From NCBI RefSeq assembly GCF_000337175.1, contig NZ_AOIJ01000061.1, positions 150,651 through 214,650 of the forward strand: a stretch of 64,000 nucleotides of DNA. Reading direction: 5' to 3'. A program made the translations under genes and the position numbers. Origin of the DNA: Natrinema gari JCM 14663. GTDB lineage: Archaea > Halobacteriota > Halobacteria > Halobacteriales > Natrialbaceae. Below the pieces are notes generated by a model. It was not told where the DNA came from and did not search any database. It saw only the letters and a list, made by a program, of their open reading frames with translations. Shown in pieces: positions 44,108-51,284 of the stretch. Numbering within the stretch: position 1 is the first letter of the stretch; every line of letters begins with the position of its first letter.

Positions 44108-45209
44108 TGAGTCGGATACCGACTCGGACAAGCCGAGCGGGGACCAACGCGATCCCCGAGGGAGCGAGCCACGGGCCGGTGAGAGCGAACTACGACCCGA
44201 CGGCGGCGACGACATCCCCCTCGATATCACCGGTCACGACGAGCGCGAGCGGCCGAGCGAGTCGCCGGGGTCCGTCCTCGAGTCGCCGGCGGATGCGAGC
44301 GCGGGCGGCGACGAGGAGCGGGCAGGCGGGTCCGCCGACTCGGTGCTCGAGTTCACGGAGGGAGAACCGGCCGAGGGCGACGACGGGGCCGAGAACGAGG
44401 ACGCAGTCGAACCCGTCGAGCTGCTCGTCCAACTCGCGAAAGACGGCGAGATCGATCCGTGGGACATCGACATCGTCGACGTTACGGACACGTTTCTCGA
44501 GGCGATCGAGGACGCCGACCTCCGCACGTCCGGGCGCGCGCTGTTCTACGCGAGCGTCCTTCTGCGGATGAAAAGCGACGAGTTGTTCGCGACCGACGAC
44601 CCGGACGAGGACGACCTCCCGCCCTGGGAAGCCCCCTTCGCCGACGACGGGCCGGTGGACGCGGCGGGTGACGACCGGGCGCACCCGCCCGGGTTCGATC
44701 CCGTCGAGACCCTCGAGAACGAAATGGAGCGCCGCCTCGAGCGCAAGCACGCCCGCGGGAAGCCCGAAACCCTGGACGAACTGGTCCGCGAACTCCGCAG
44801 CGCCGAACGCGACACGTGGTGGAAGGAGTCCCGGAGCTACGACACGAGCGACTCGCCGACGGGGTACGACCGGGGCGTACAGGAACTGAACTACCACGCC
44901 GGCGACGACGTCCGTGTCGACGACGAACCGACCAGCGACGACGTCACGCACACGACCCACGAGGAGGACATCGAAGCGGTCATCGACGACGTCGAAACCG
45001 AACTCGAGGCCCACTACGAGAACGGACGCGATGAGGTGCTGTACGCCGAGATCGACGCGGTCGGCGGCTCCCGCGTGATGACCTACCTCGCGTTGCTCTT
45101 TCTGGCCCATCGAGGTCGAGTCACCCTCGAGCAGGACGAACTGTTCGGCGACCTCTGGGTCAGAGACGACGCGGTGGCATCGGATACGAGCGAATCAGCC
45201 GCCGGCTGA
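44100..45209 (+). CDS. scpA: Segregation and condensation protein ScpA (kleisin)
   Basis: A 369-residue kleisin. After an unusually long acidic disordered leader (about 95 residues), the SMC-neck binding region reads VELLVQLAKDGEIDPWDIDI with VDVTDTFLEAIEDADLRTSG and FYASVLLRMKSDELF. The C-terminal winged helix that binds the SMC cap includes SRVMTYLALLFLAHRGRVTLEQ. It is translationally coupled to smc. Bacterial and other archaeal ScpA are closer to 250 residues, so the leader and an acidic central linker are the expansions. No scpB follows here. Confidence 0.9.
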   Translation: MTSESDTDSDKPSGDQRDPRGSEPRAGESELRPDGGDDIPLDITGHDERERPSESPGSVLESPADASAGGDEERAGGSADSVLEFTEGEPAEGDDGAENEDAVEPVELLVQLAKDGEIDPWDIDIVDVTDTFLEAIEDADLRTSGRALFYASVLLRMKSDELFATDDPDEDDLPPWEAPFADDGPVDAAGDDRAHPPGFDPVETLENEMERRLERKHARGKPETLDELVRELRSAERDTWWKESRSYDTSDSPTGYDRGVQELNYHAGDDVRVDDEPTSDDVTHTTHEEDIEAVIDDVETELEAHYENGRDEVLYAEIDAVGGSRVMTYLALLFLAHRGRVTLEQDELFGDLWVRDDAVASDTSESAAG

Positions 45210-45398
45210 GGGGCTGTTTCGATCGTCGTCGGTCGGTTCGGTCGCCGAGACGGGCCGCCGGTTCGTGATTGTCGTTGACCCGCCGAGGCGCGCATGCCTC
45301 GACGCGCGATCGATTCGGGTGTGGTTCGAGCCGAGCCCTTCCGCGAGCGACCGCAGCGAACGGCAACTTTCTATACTCGAGGCCGTCAACCCGGAGCC

Positions 45399-46136
45399 AT
45401 GCGAGACGTCTGCATCGTCGGCGGTGGCGTCGCCGGCCTCACCGCATCGATTTTCACCGCACGTGGGGGACTGGATACCCTCGTCGTCGACGGCGGCGAG
45501 TCTATCCTCGCGCGCAACGCCAGCCTCGAGAACTTCCCCGGCTTCCCGGATGGGGTCGACGCCCGCCAGCACCTCCGAATGACCCGTGAGCAGGCCCGAA
45601 CCGCGGGTGCCGAATTCGAACTCGGACGCGTGACTCGCGCCGAGCCGATCACCGACGGGGCGCTCGAGGAGGGGTTCGTCCTCGAGACGGAGGGTGGCGA
45701 CCCCCTCGAAGCGCGTCGCGTCATCGCCGCCTCGTGGCCGACCAGCGACTACCTCGAACCACTGGACGTGGGCCGGATGCAGCGGGGTAGCAAGCACTTC
45801 GTGAGCGTCGACGAGGGCGGCCGGACGGCCGTCGACGGCGTCTACGCTGCGGGTCGGATCGCGGACGAACCCCACCAGGCGGTCGTTGCGGCCGGCCACG
45901 GGGCGAAAGCCGCCCTCGCGCTCCTCTACGACGCCGACGTTCCCTTCTATCAGGACTGGGTCGTCCCGGAGGGATATTTCACCGGCCGCGATCGCGAGGT
46001 CCCGCCCGGATGCGAGGAGATCGACGACGAGGAACGACGGCGGCGCGACGAGCGAGCCCGAGAGACGATCCGTGAGGCGTTCGACGACCCGCTCGACGAG
46101 GAACCGACGATGCATCCGAGCGTCGACCGGGACTGA
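45399..46136 (+). CDS. Thioredoxin reductase-like FAD protein lacking the redox Cys pair
   Basis: A 245-residue flavoprotein. It begins with a canonical Rossmann motif, DVCIVGGGVAGLTASIFTARGG, has ENFPGFPDGVDARQHLRMTREQA as in thioredoxin reductases, and an FAD-closing segment VDGVYAAGRIADEPHQAVVAAGHGAKAAL. The NADPH-binding insert and its CxxC are missing, so it is about 70 residues shorter than a true TrxR. A charged helical tail follows. It may be a flavin-dependent oxidoreductase with an external reductant; activity is unknown. ATG 45399 is preferred over the in-frame start at 45294. Confidence 0.8.
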   Translation: MRDVCIVGGGVAGLTASIFTARGGLDTLVVDGGESILARNASLENFPGFPDGVDARQHLRMTREQARTAGAEFELGRVTRAEPITDGALEEGFVLETEGGDPLEARRVIAASWPTSDYLEPLDVGRMQRGSKHFVSVDEGGRTAVDGVYAAGRIADEPHQAVVAAGHGAKAALALLYDADVPFYQDWVVPEGYFTGRDREVPPGCEEIDDEERRRRDERARETIREAFDDPLDEEPTMHPSVDRD

Positions 46137-46307
46137 TCGCGCGACCCACACCTGCGCTCCGCTCGAGCGGTCGCGTCCGCGACGATCGGCGGGGTATCGA
46201 CCCGGTTCACTGCGGCGGGTCACCGGTCACGAACCTGGTGGGATTCGAAGCTACTCGAGGCACCCGCCCGGCGGAGCGAACGGACTGGAGTCGCGGCCGG
46301 TCCCCGG

Positions 46308-46427
46308 TCAGTTCGCCGCGAGGGAACACGCAGGACTACAGAATCCTCGTTGCGCGGCCTTGGAGTCCGGATATGCCTTGAAATCGTCACCACACTGCTC
46401 GCACGTGACGGTTTCGAAGTCGGACAT
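46308..46427 (-). CDS. Tiny zinc-finger protein (39 residues)
   Basis: Encodes MSDFETVTCEQCGDDFKAYP followed by SKAAQRGFCSPACSLAAN. Two Cys pairs, CEQC at 9-12 and CSPAC at 30-34, make one zinc knuckle resembling the FYVE/MYM-like short zinc fingers common among haloarchaeal microproteins. The frame continues further upstream (to 46748) without features, so ATG 46427 is chosen. Function unknown. It is convergent with the FAD gene and neighbours two other Cys-containing proteins. Confidence 0.7.
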   Translation of the reverse strand: MSDFETVTCEQCGDDFKAYPDSKAAQRGFCSPACSLAAN

Positions 46428-46640
46428 ACTCGATCGGAGATTCGGCGTTCGAAACCGAAAACGTATCGGTGGCGAGTCGGTGACGACGATCATCCGTCCG
46501 TTCATCGGCGCTGATAATCGTCGCGTTCGATTTCGGGCCGGTTTCAGCCGTTCTCGAACGCGAGTCCGATCCGGTCTCGATCCGACCCTTGCTATGCAAC
46601 GGACGATGCTATTATAGGCAGTGCCGTGGTGTAGAATGTC

Positions 46641-46835
46641 ATGGATGGTGTTCTGAACGAGGCGACGGATAAGCTTCACAAGTACGAATCCGGCCAGTCG
46701 GATTTTCAGACGACCTGTGGCGCGACCTCGCACGTAGCACACGACCATCTCCGGCTGGTTCCCGTCGAGCAGACCGCTACCGGCGGCGACGTGAACCGGT
46801 GTGGCCGCTGTTTTGCCGACGGCGACAGTTACTGA
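46641..46835 (+). CDS. Small CGRCF-type zinc-binding protein
   Basis: A 64-residue protein. Potential ligands are Cys26 in FQTTCGATSHVAHDHLRLV, where two His follow, and the C-terminal pair in NRCGRCFADGDSY. The CGA...CGRCF pattern, ending GDSY/GGGY, recurs in haloarchaeal proteins of unknown role. It is convergent with the Vms1-like gene, with the two ends 18 bases apart. Confidence 0.65.
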   Translation: MDGVLNEATDKLHKYESGQSDFQTTCGATSHVAHDHLRLVPVEQTATGGDVNRCGRCFADGDSY

Positions 46836-46853
46836 CGATCGATCGGGAGCGGC

Positions 46854-47798
46854 TCACAACACCCGCAGCTCCGTCGTCCAGAACGAGTGCACGGCGTCCT
46901 CGAGCGCCGGCTCCGGATCGCCGGTCGCGTCGACGGCGGCCGTCGCGGTCGGTTCGAGCCCCGCCTCCGCGGCGAGCGCGTCGACGATGCCGCGCTGGCC
47001 GACCAGATAAAGCGGCGTGTCGGCGGCCTCGCCGCCGGGTTCGTACGCGGCGAGGGCCCCCGCACACCGCTCGAGGTGAGCGTCGATCTGCCCGTCCCGA
47101 ATCCGTTCGAAGCGGGCCTGGGAGAACCCACCCTTGGAGTGGGCCCCCTTGACATCGCTCTCGAAGCCGCGGTAGTCGACGCGCTCGTTGCCCTCGTAGA
47201 CGCCGAGGGCGAACAGATCGGCCCGGACGAGTGCGACCGCGTGGCGGCCGGTCGGCAAGAACCACTCGCGCTTGAGGGCGAACCGATCCTGCCAGGTCGC
47301 ATCGAGATCGGGGACGACCGGCGGCTCGAGGGTTACGGCGAGCAGGCCGGCGTCGTCGACACAGCACAGGCAGGGGCCGCTGTCGTCGACGAGCGCGAGC
47401 CGCTCGCCGAGGACGGACTCGAGTTCCGTGCGGACGGGCTCCGCGACCCCATCGTCGTCCACGCCTACGGTCAGCGCACCTTCCGGTCCCGTTCGAAACG
47501 ACGTGAGGCGGTCGAACACCGCCTCGAGACGGGCACCGCGAAGGTGGTCGCGGTGCCTGACTGACGGCCCGCTCTCTGCCTCGTCGACCCGTTCGAGTTC
47601 GCCCTCGAGTTGGGCGATCCGGTCTTCGAGTCGATTGATCCGCTCCTCGGCGTCCTGCCTCGCGGTGGCGGCCTCGGCCCGGCGGTCGGACTCGGCCTCG
47701 TAGCGGTTCCGTAACCGCTCGTTTTCGTCCTCGAGTTCGTCGATGCGGTCCCTGAGCGATGCACGGCCAAGCAACTCGTCGAGCATCCGGCCGAACAC
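46854..47798 (-). CDS. Vms1/Ankzf1-type (VLRF1) release-factor-like protein
   Basis: A 314-residue protein. Residues 1-75 form a coiled coil (LRDRIDELEDENERLRNRYE and similar heptads). The rest is an eRF1-like domain with the signature DVKGAHSKGGFSQARFERIRD, in which the Gln of GGFSQ corresponds to the catalytic Gln of release factors. In eukaryotes Vms1 cleaves peptidyl-tRNA on stalled large subunits as part of ribosome quality control; the archaeal protein is probably equivalent. It shares a strand and an 17-base gap with the following DUF5802 gene upstream. Confidence 0.85.
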   Translation of the reverse strand: MFGRMLDELLGRASLRDRIDELEDENERLRNRYEAESDRRAEAATARQDAEERINRLEDRIAQLEGELERVDEAESGPSVRHRDHLRGARLEAVFDRLTSFRTGPEGALTVGVDDDGVAEPVRTELESVLGERLALVDDSGPCLCCVDDAGLLAVTLEPPVVPDLDATWQDRFALKREWFLPTGRHAVALVRADLFALGVYEGNERVDYRGFESDVKGAHSKGGFSQARFERIRDGQIDAHLERCAGALAAYEPGGEAADTPLYLVGQRGIVDALAAEAGLEPTATAAVDATGDPEPALEDAVHSFWTTELRVL

Positions 47799-47815
47799 GG
47801 GAAGCGAGCGTACTT

Positions 47816-48208
47816 CTAGGTTCCGGCGTTTCGCAGGTCGTCGGCCGAGCCGTCGTCTCCCGATGCCTGCCAGCCGCCGGCGAGGTCGAGCAACTGCCGG
47901 GCCCGGTCGCGGCGGGCGAGAAACACCTCCCGAAGCGACGGGGGGTTTCGAACGTCGGTTCCCTTGAGCATCGATTCGGGCACCGCGAGCGTGTTCGTCG
48001 GGACATCGGCCGCCCCGTGGACCGGGAAGTGCCGGGACTCGAACTTCATCACGAGCGGCGTATCGAGGCGCTCGAGACCGTCGCCGGTCGCGTACACTTC
48101 CTCGTTGAGCCGCTCGTGTTGCTCGCTGTGCATGAGTGCGTGCTCCCCGTCGGTGGGGGTCACGTAGAGACGTCCGAGATAATAGCTTCGGGAAAACACC
48201 TCGAACAT
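47816..48208 (-). CDS. DUF5802 family protein
   Basis: A 130-residue acidic protein starting MFEVFSRSYYLGRLYVTPTD; it contains HERLNEEVYATGDGLERLDTPLVMK and PESMLKGTDVRNPPSLREVFLARRDRARQ. This is a haloarchaea-specific conserved family with no known role. It is followed on the same strand, after 17 bases, by the Vms1-like gene, so the two may be co-transcribed. ATG 48208 is chosen over an in-frame Met at 48238. Confidence 0.78.
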   Translation of the reverse strand: MFEVFSRSYYLGRLYVTPTDGEHALMHSEQHERLNEEVYATGDGLERLDTPLVMKFESRHFPVHGAADVPTNTLAVPESMLKGTDVRNPPSLREVFLARRDRARQLLDLAGGWQASGDDGSADDLRNAGT

Positions 48209-48238
48209 GATAACTAATACCATGGGTTCGATGGACAT

Positions 48239-48599
48239 AACTGTTTGCGAATACGTTTAAACAGTCGCGCTATCAGACCGTTCTCTCGGTTCTCGAGACG
48301 GGCCGGGATGATCGATCCGCAGCGTCGAGCGATCGGGCGGTCATCCCGGGACTGGCCGGCGTTTCGTTCCCCACGGGTCGTCGCTCGCTATTGATTCGTC
48401 CTCGAGCGAATGAAACGGTCCGAACGGTGAGAACCGGCCGGGCAGGCGCGACCGACAGTGGTGTCCTTCGCCGAGCGACAACGACGCGAGTTCCTGCCGC
48501 CTTGAACGCTCAAATCCCCTCTCGGCGACGTACCGGTCCAAGTAAACGGTCCGAACGAAGGTCCGTCTTTTTACTATGTTCCGGCCAACGATAGAGCCG
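48239..48599. other. Divergent promoter region without a gene
   Basis: A 361-base gap between DUF5802 (minus) and the exported protein (plus). Short frames exist on both strands but none is convincing. It is AT-rich just upstream of DUF5802 (48230-48260, GTTTAAAC), which may serve as a promoter. Confidence 0.4.
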
Positions 48600-49730
48600 A
48601 TGACAACCACTCGGTCGGTCGCCCTCCTCGCGGCCGTCGTCGTCGGACTCACGGTCGCGCCGCTTGCAAGCGCCGCAGCCGTGGATTCGTTGACGGAGGA
48701 CCACGCTCTCCACTCCGCCCGCTCCGAGACGGCACCGACGAACGCGTCCGTCGGAACGCTGCTGCAGGCGACCGCGGCTGAGACGAAGGAAACGGTCGAG
48801 ACCGGGATGTTCGAAGCGGCGTACGAAACCGCGGACGACGAGAGTCAGGCGGCCATCGTCGGCGACCGGACGGCCGAACTCGAATCGCAACTGCGGTCGC
48901 TCGAGGCCGAACGCGCCGAGCTCCGGGAGCAGCGCGCGGGGCTTTCACGCGGCGCGTATCGATCCAGAATGGCGAAGTTGACCGTCGAAATCGCCACCCT
49001 CGAGCGCTCGATCGAGCGAACAACCGAGACCATAGACGACGGCAGTATCGATGACAGCGATCTCGCGACGCTGCGGGAGAACGCGACGCGACTCCGAGAA
49101 AACGCCTCGGCGGAAGCCGGGCCGGACATCGCGGCGGTCGCTCGCGGACTGTCCGACTCCGACGGGCCCCCCGGTGTCGGAGCGGGACCGCCGGACGACC
49201 GTGGCCCATCCGCCGACACGGGCGGCTCGAGCGGCGATCGGACACCCGGAAACAGGAATGGAGCAGGCCCCCCTACCGAAGCCGGAACCGGTGAGGGGAC
49301 GGAGACCGGCTCCCCACACGGTGACGATGTCCCCGGAAAGAGCGGGAATACAGGGGGCGGTTCCGAGAACGGCGAATCGAACGGGGACGGAACCCCAAAC
49401 CGCGCAGCAGAGGATAACGGGTCCGGCCCCGGAAACGCTGCACCGGGATCAAACGGGGACGACGACGGAAACGCTGCGCTGGGGTCGAACGGGGACGACA
49501 ACGGAAACGACGGGACGAATGGGGACGGCGCTGGGTCCCAAGCCAGTGACCCAGTCGGAACCGATACCGAGTCCGGGAACGGCCACGCCGGTGGAAACGA
49601 CGACGGGGGATCGACAGGACCATCGTCCGCCGGGTCCGACTCACAAGGCGGCGATCGGACGGCCGATCCCGGCGGCGGAATGGGAGGCGGCGCTGGCGGC
49701 GGGACCGATACCGGCCGTGGGTCGCGGTAA
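48600..49730 (+). CDS. Exported Gly/Asn/Asp-rich low-complexity protein
   Basis: A 376-residue secreted protein. The Sec-type signal MTTTRSVALLAAVVVGLTVAPLASA is followed by a coiled-coil domain (about 70-150, ELESQLRSLEAERAELREQR and relatives). The last 200 residues are disordered, rich in Gly, Asn, Asp and Ser. Two perfectly phased 12-residue repeats, GNAAPGSNGDDD and GNAALGSNGDDN, are visible. No PGF-CTERM or membrane anchor closes it. It precedes, on the same strand, an ArsR-like regulator by 76 bases. Function unknown; biofilm or matrix role is conceivable. Confidence 0.7.
   Translation: MTTTRSVALLAAVVVGLTVAPLASAAAVDSLTEDHALHSARSETAPTNASVGTLLQATAAETKETVETGMFEAAYETADDESQAAIVGDRTAELESQLRSLEAERAELREQRAGLSRGAYRSRMAKLTVEIATLERSIERTTETIDDGSIDDSDLATLRENATRLRENASAEAGPDIAAVARGLSDSDGPPGVGAGPPDDRGPSADTGGSSGDRTPGNRNGAGPPTEAGTGEGTETGSPHGDDVPGKSGNTGGGSENGESNGDGTPNRAAEDNGSGPGNAAPGSNGDDDGNAALGSNGDDNGNDGTNGDGAGSQASDPVGTDTESGNGHAGGNDDGGSTGPSSAGSDSQGGDRTADPGGGMGGGAGGGTDTGRGSR
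49431..49502 (+). repeat. Two 36-base in-frame tandem repeats
   Basis: GGAAACGCTGCACCGGGATC... at 49431-49466 repeats at 49467-49502 with five substitutions, both in the exported protein's frame. A partial third unit follows. Confidence 0.7.
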
Positions 49731-49806
49731 CGCCCCGTCGACCCGGGTCTCCCGACAGTACGGTGAGCAGACACGCTTTTCAGCGGCGATCACTAACCCC
49801 CTCTCG

Positions 49807-50466
49807 ATGGACTCCGCCGCGTTGTTGGATTTACTCGGGAACGAAAACCGAAGACGAATCCTTCGGTTGCTCGCCCGCAAACCGTGTTACGTGACCGAAA
49901 TTTCGGAATACCTCGGCGTGAGTCCCAAGGCGGTTATCGAGCACCTCCGAAAACTCGAGGAAGCGGGACTGATCGAAAGTCGCGTCGACGACCAGCGGCG
50001 AAAGTACTTCCATATCGCTCGGAACGTCCGTCTCGAGGTGTCCGTCTCACCCTATGGCTTCGCGAGCAAGAGCGCCTATCCGGCGAACAACAGCTTCGAT
50101 ATCACCACCTGCCGGCACCTCTCGCTCGATGTCGCCTGGGACGACGCTGACGACCTCGACGACCTGCTCGTCGCCCTACAGGACCTCGAGCGACTCGAGA
50201 ACGAACTCTCCTTGGCCCAGCGATGGGTCCAGGGGCGGCTCTGTGACGTCCTCGATGAGATCTCCGAATCCATTGGTGCCGGGCCGGAAAGCCGGATCTA
50301 CGCCGACCTGCTCGCGAGCATCCGTGCCAAGCCGAAATCGGTCGACGAGCTCAGCGACGATATCGACGCTCCCCGCGAAGTCGTCGCCGAATTGCTCGAG
50401 GTGATGGCCGATAACGGGGTCGTGCGGCGAACCGAACGGGGCTGGGAACTGACGACGAACGGCTGA
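49807..50466 (+). CDS. ArsR-type winged-helix transcriptional regulator
   Basis: A 219-residue regulator. Residues 1-75 are an ArsR-like winged helix: LLDLLGNENRRRILRLLAR, VTEISEYLGVSPKAVIEHLR and a wing DDQRRKYFHIARN. A ligand-type middle domain with SVSPYGFASKSAYPANN follows; the C-terminus adds a second small helix-turn-helix-like segment (SVDELSDDIDAPREVVAELLE). It is a common haloarchaeal family with unknown effector. The frame upstream of 49807 is open for 750 bases only as a shadow of the exported protein. Confidence 0.83.
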   Translation: MDSAALLDLLGNENRRRILRLLARKPCYVTEISEYLGVSPKAVIEHLRKLEEAGLIESRVDDQRRKYFHIARNVRLEVSVSPYGFASKSAYPANNSFDITTCRHLSLDVAWDDADDLDDLLVALQDLERLENELSLAQRWVQGRLCDVLDEISESIGAGPESRIYADLLASIRAKPKSVDELSDDIDAPREVVAELLEVMADNGVVRRTERGWELTTNG

Positions 50467-50473
50467 GAACGGT

Positions 50474-51106
50474 TCAATCGAGATCCTGCGAGAGTCCGGC
50501 GCGGAGATCGCGACCGAAGTAGTAGCCGAGGACGGACGCGAGGAGCCCGACGGTCGCGCCGACGGCGACCAGCGTCTGTCCGGAGCCGATGGCGGCGATG
50601 ACGGCGTTGCTGAGGATCGCCGCGATGCCGCCGACCGAGACGCCGGCGACACCCACCTCGAGGTAGCGCCGCTTCGACGCGAGGAGTCCGACCGCGAAGG
50701 CGGCGGTAAACATCCCGACTGGACGGCCGGCGACCGGCAGTGCGGTTGCGCCGGCCAGTAAGCCGGCGCTGAGCACGCCCACGAGCGCGACGTACCCCTT
50801 CGGCGAGAAGTACCGCCCGAGCGAGAGCCGGGCGGTAAGCGGGGCGAACCACGACCGCAAGGTGCCGCTTTCGGACCCCTCGGCCGGGCCGTCGTCGGCG
50901 GGCGTGCCGGTCGATCCGCGCTCGAGACCGGCTTGGGAATCCAAGGGATCGGCGTCGACGGACGGAGCCGACGCGCCGGCGGACTCGGGCGGTGCGTCGC
51001 CGGCGTCAGTGCCCGTGTCCGAGAGCAAGCGGTCCGTTTCCTCTACGAGGTCGTCGGTAGCGGGAGGGTCTCGGCTCTCGGTGACCTCGTCCGAGCGGTC
51101 GCTCAT
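50474..51106 (-). CDS. Membrane protein with long acidic leader
   Basis: A 210-residue protein. The first 85 residues are acidic, Ser/Thr/Pro-rich and disordered. Then GYVALVGVLSAGLLAGATAL, PVGMFTAAFAVGLLA, LEVGVAGVSVGGIAAILSNAV and VAVGATVGLLASVLGYYFG form four hydrophobic segments. It fits a small membrane-protein family found across haloarchaea, without known function. It is convergent with the ArsR-type regulator, whose stop lies eight bases away. Confidence 0.6.
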   Translation of the reverse strand: MSDRSDEVTESRDPPATDDLVEETDRLLSDTGTDAGDAPPESAGASAPSVDADPLDSQAGLERGSTGTPADDGPAEGSESGTLRSWFAPLTARLSLGRYFSPKGYVALVGVLSAGLLAGATALPVAGRPVGMFTAAFAVGLLASKRRYLEVGVAGVSVGGIAAILSNAVIAAIGSGQTLVAVGATVGLLASVLGYYFGRDLRAGLSQDLD

Positions 51107-51284
51107 ACGTCAATCGACGCGTGCCCACACCATGGGCCTTTCCCAACGCGGCCCTGGGATGAGCCGGCGGTCACTGCTCCATGGGGGCTCCAACGCGAGG
51201 CGACGGCGGGACCGGTTGAAGCGGGACAGCAGCCGTCGCTCGAGACGGTCGAAAGACGGCGTGGAAAACGCAACCAGCTAGTAG

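Noticed and set aside
49051-49806. Open frame extending the ArsR-type regulator upstream by 250 codons
   Set aside because: It overlaps the exported protein in another frame and is Arg/Pro/Thr-rich; the regulator begins at ATG 49807 with its HTH domain.
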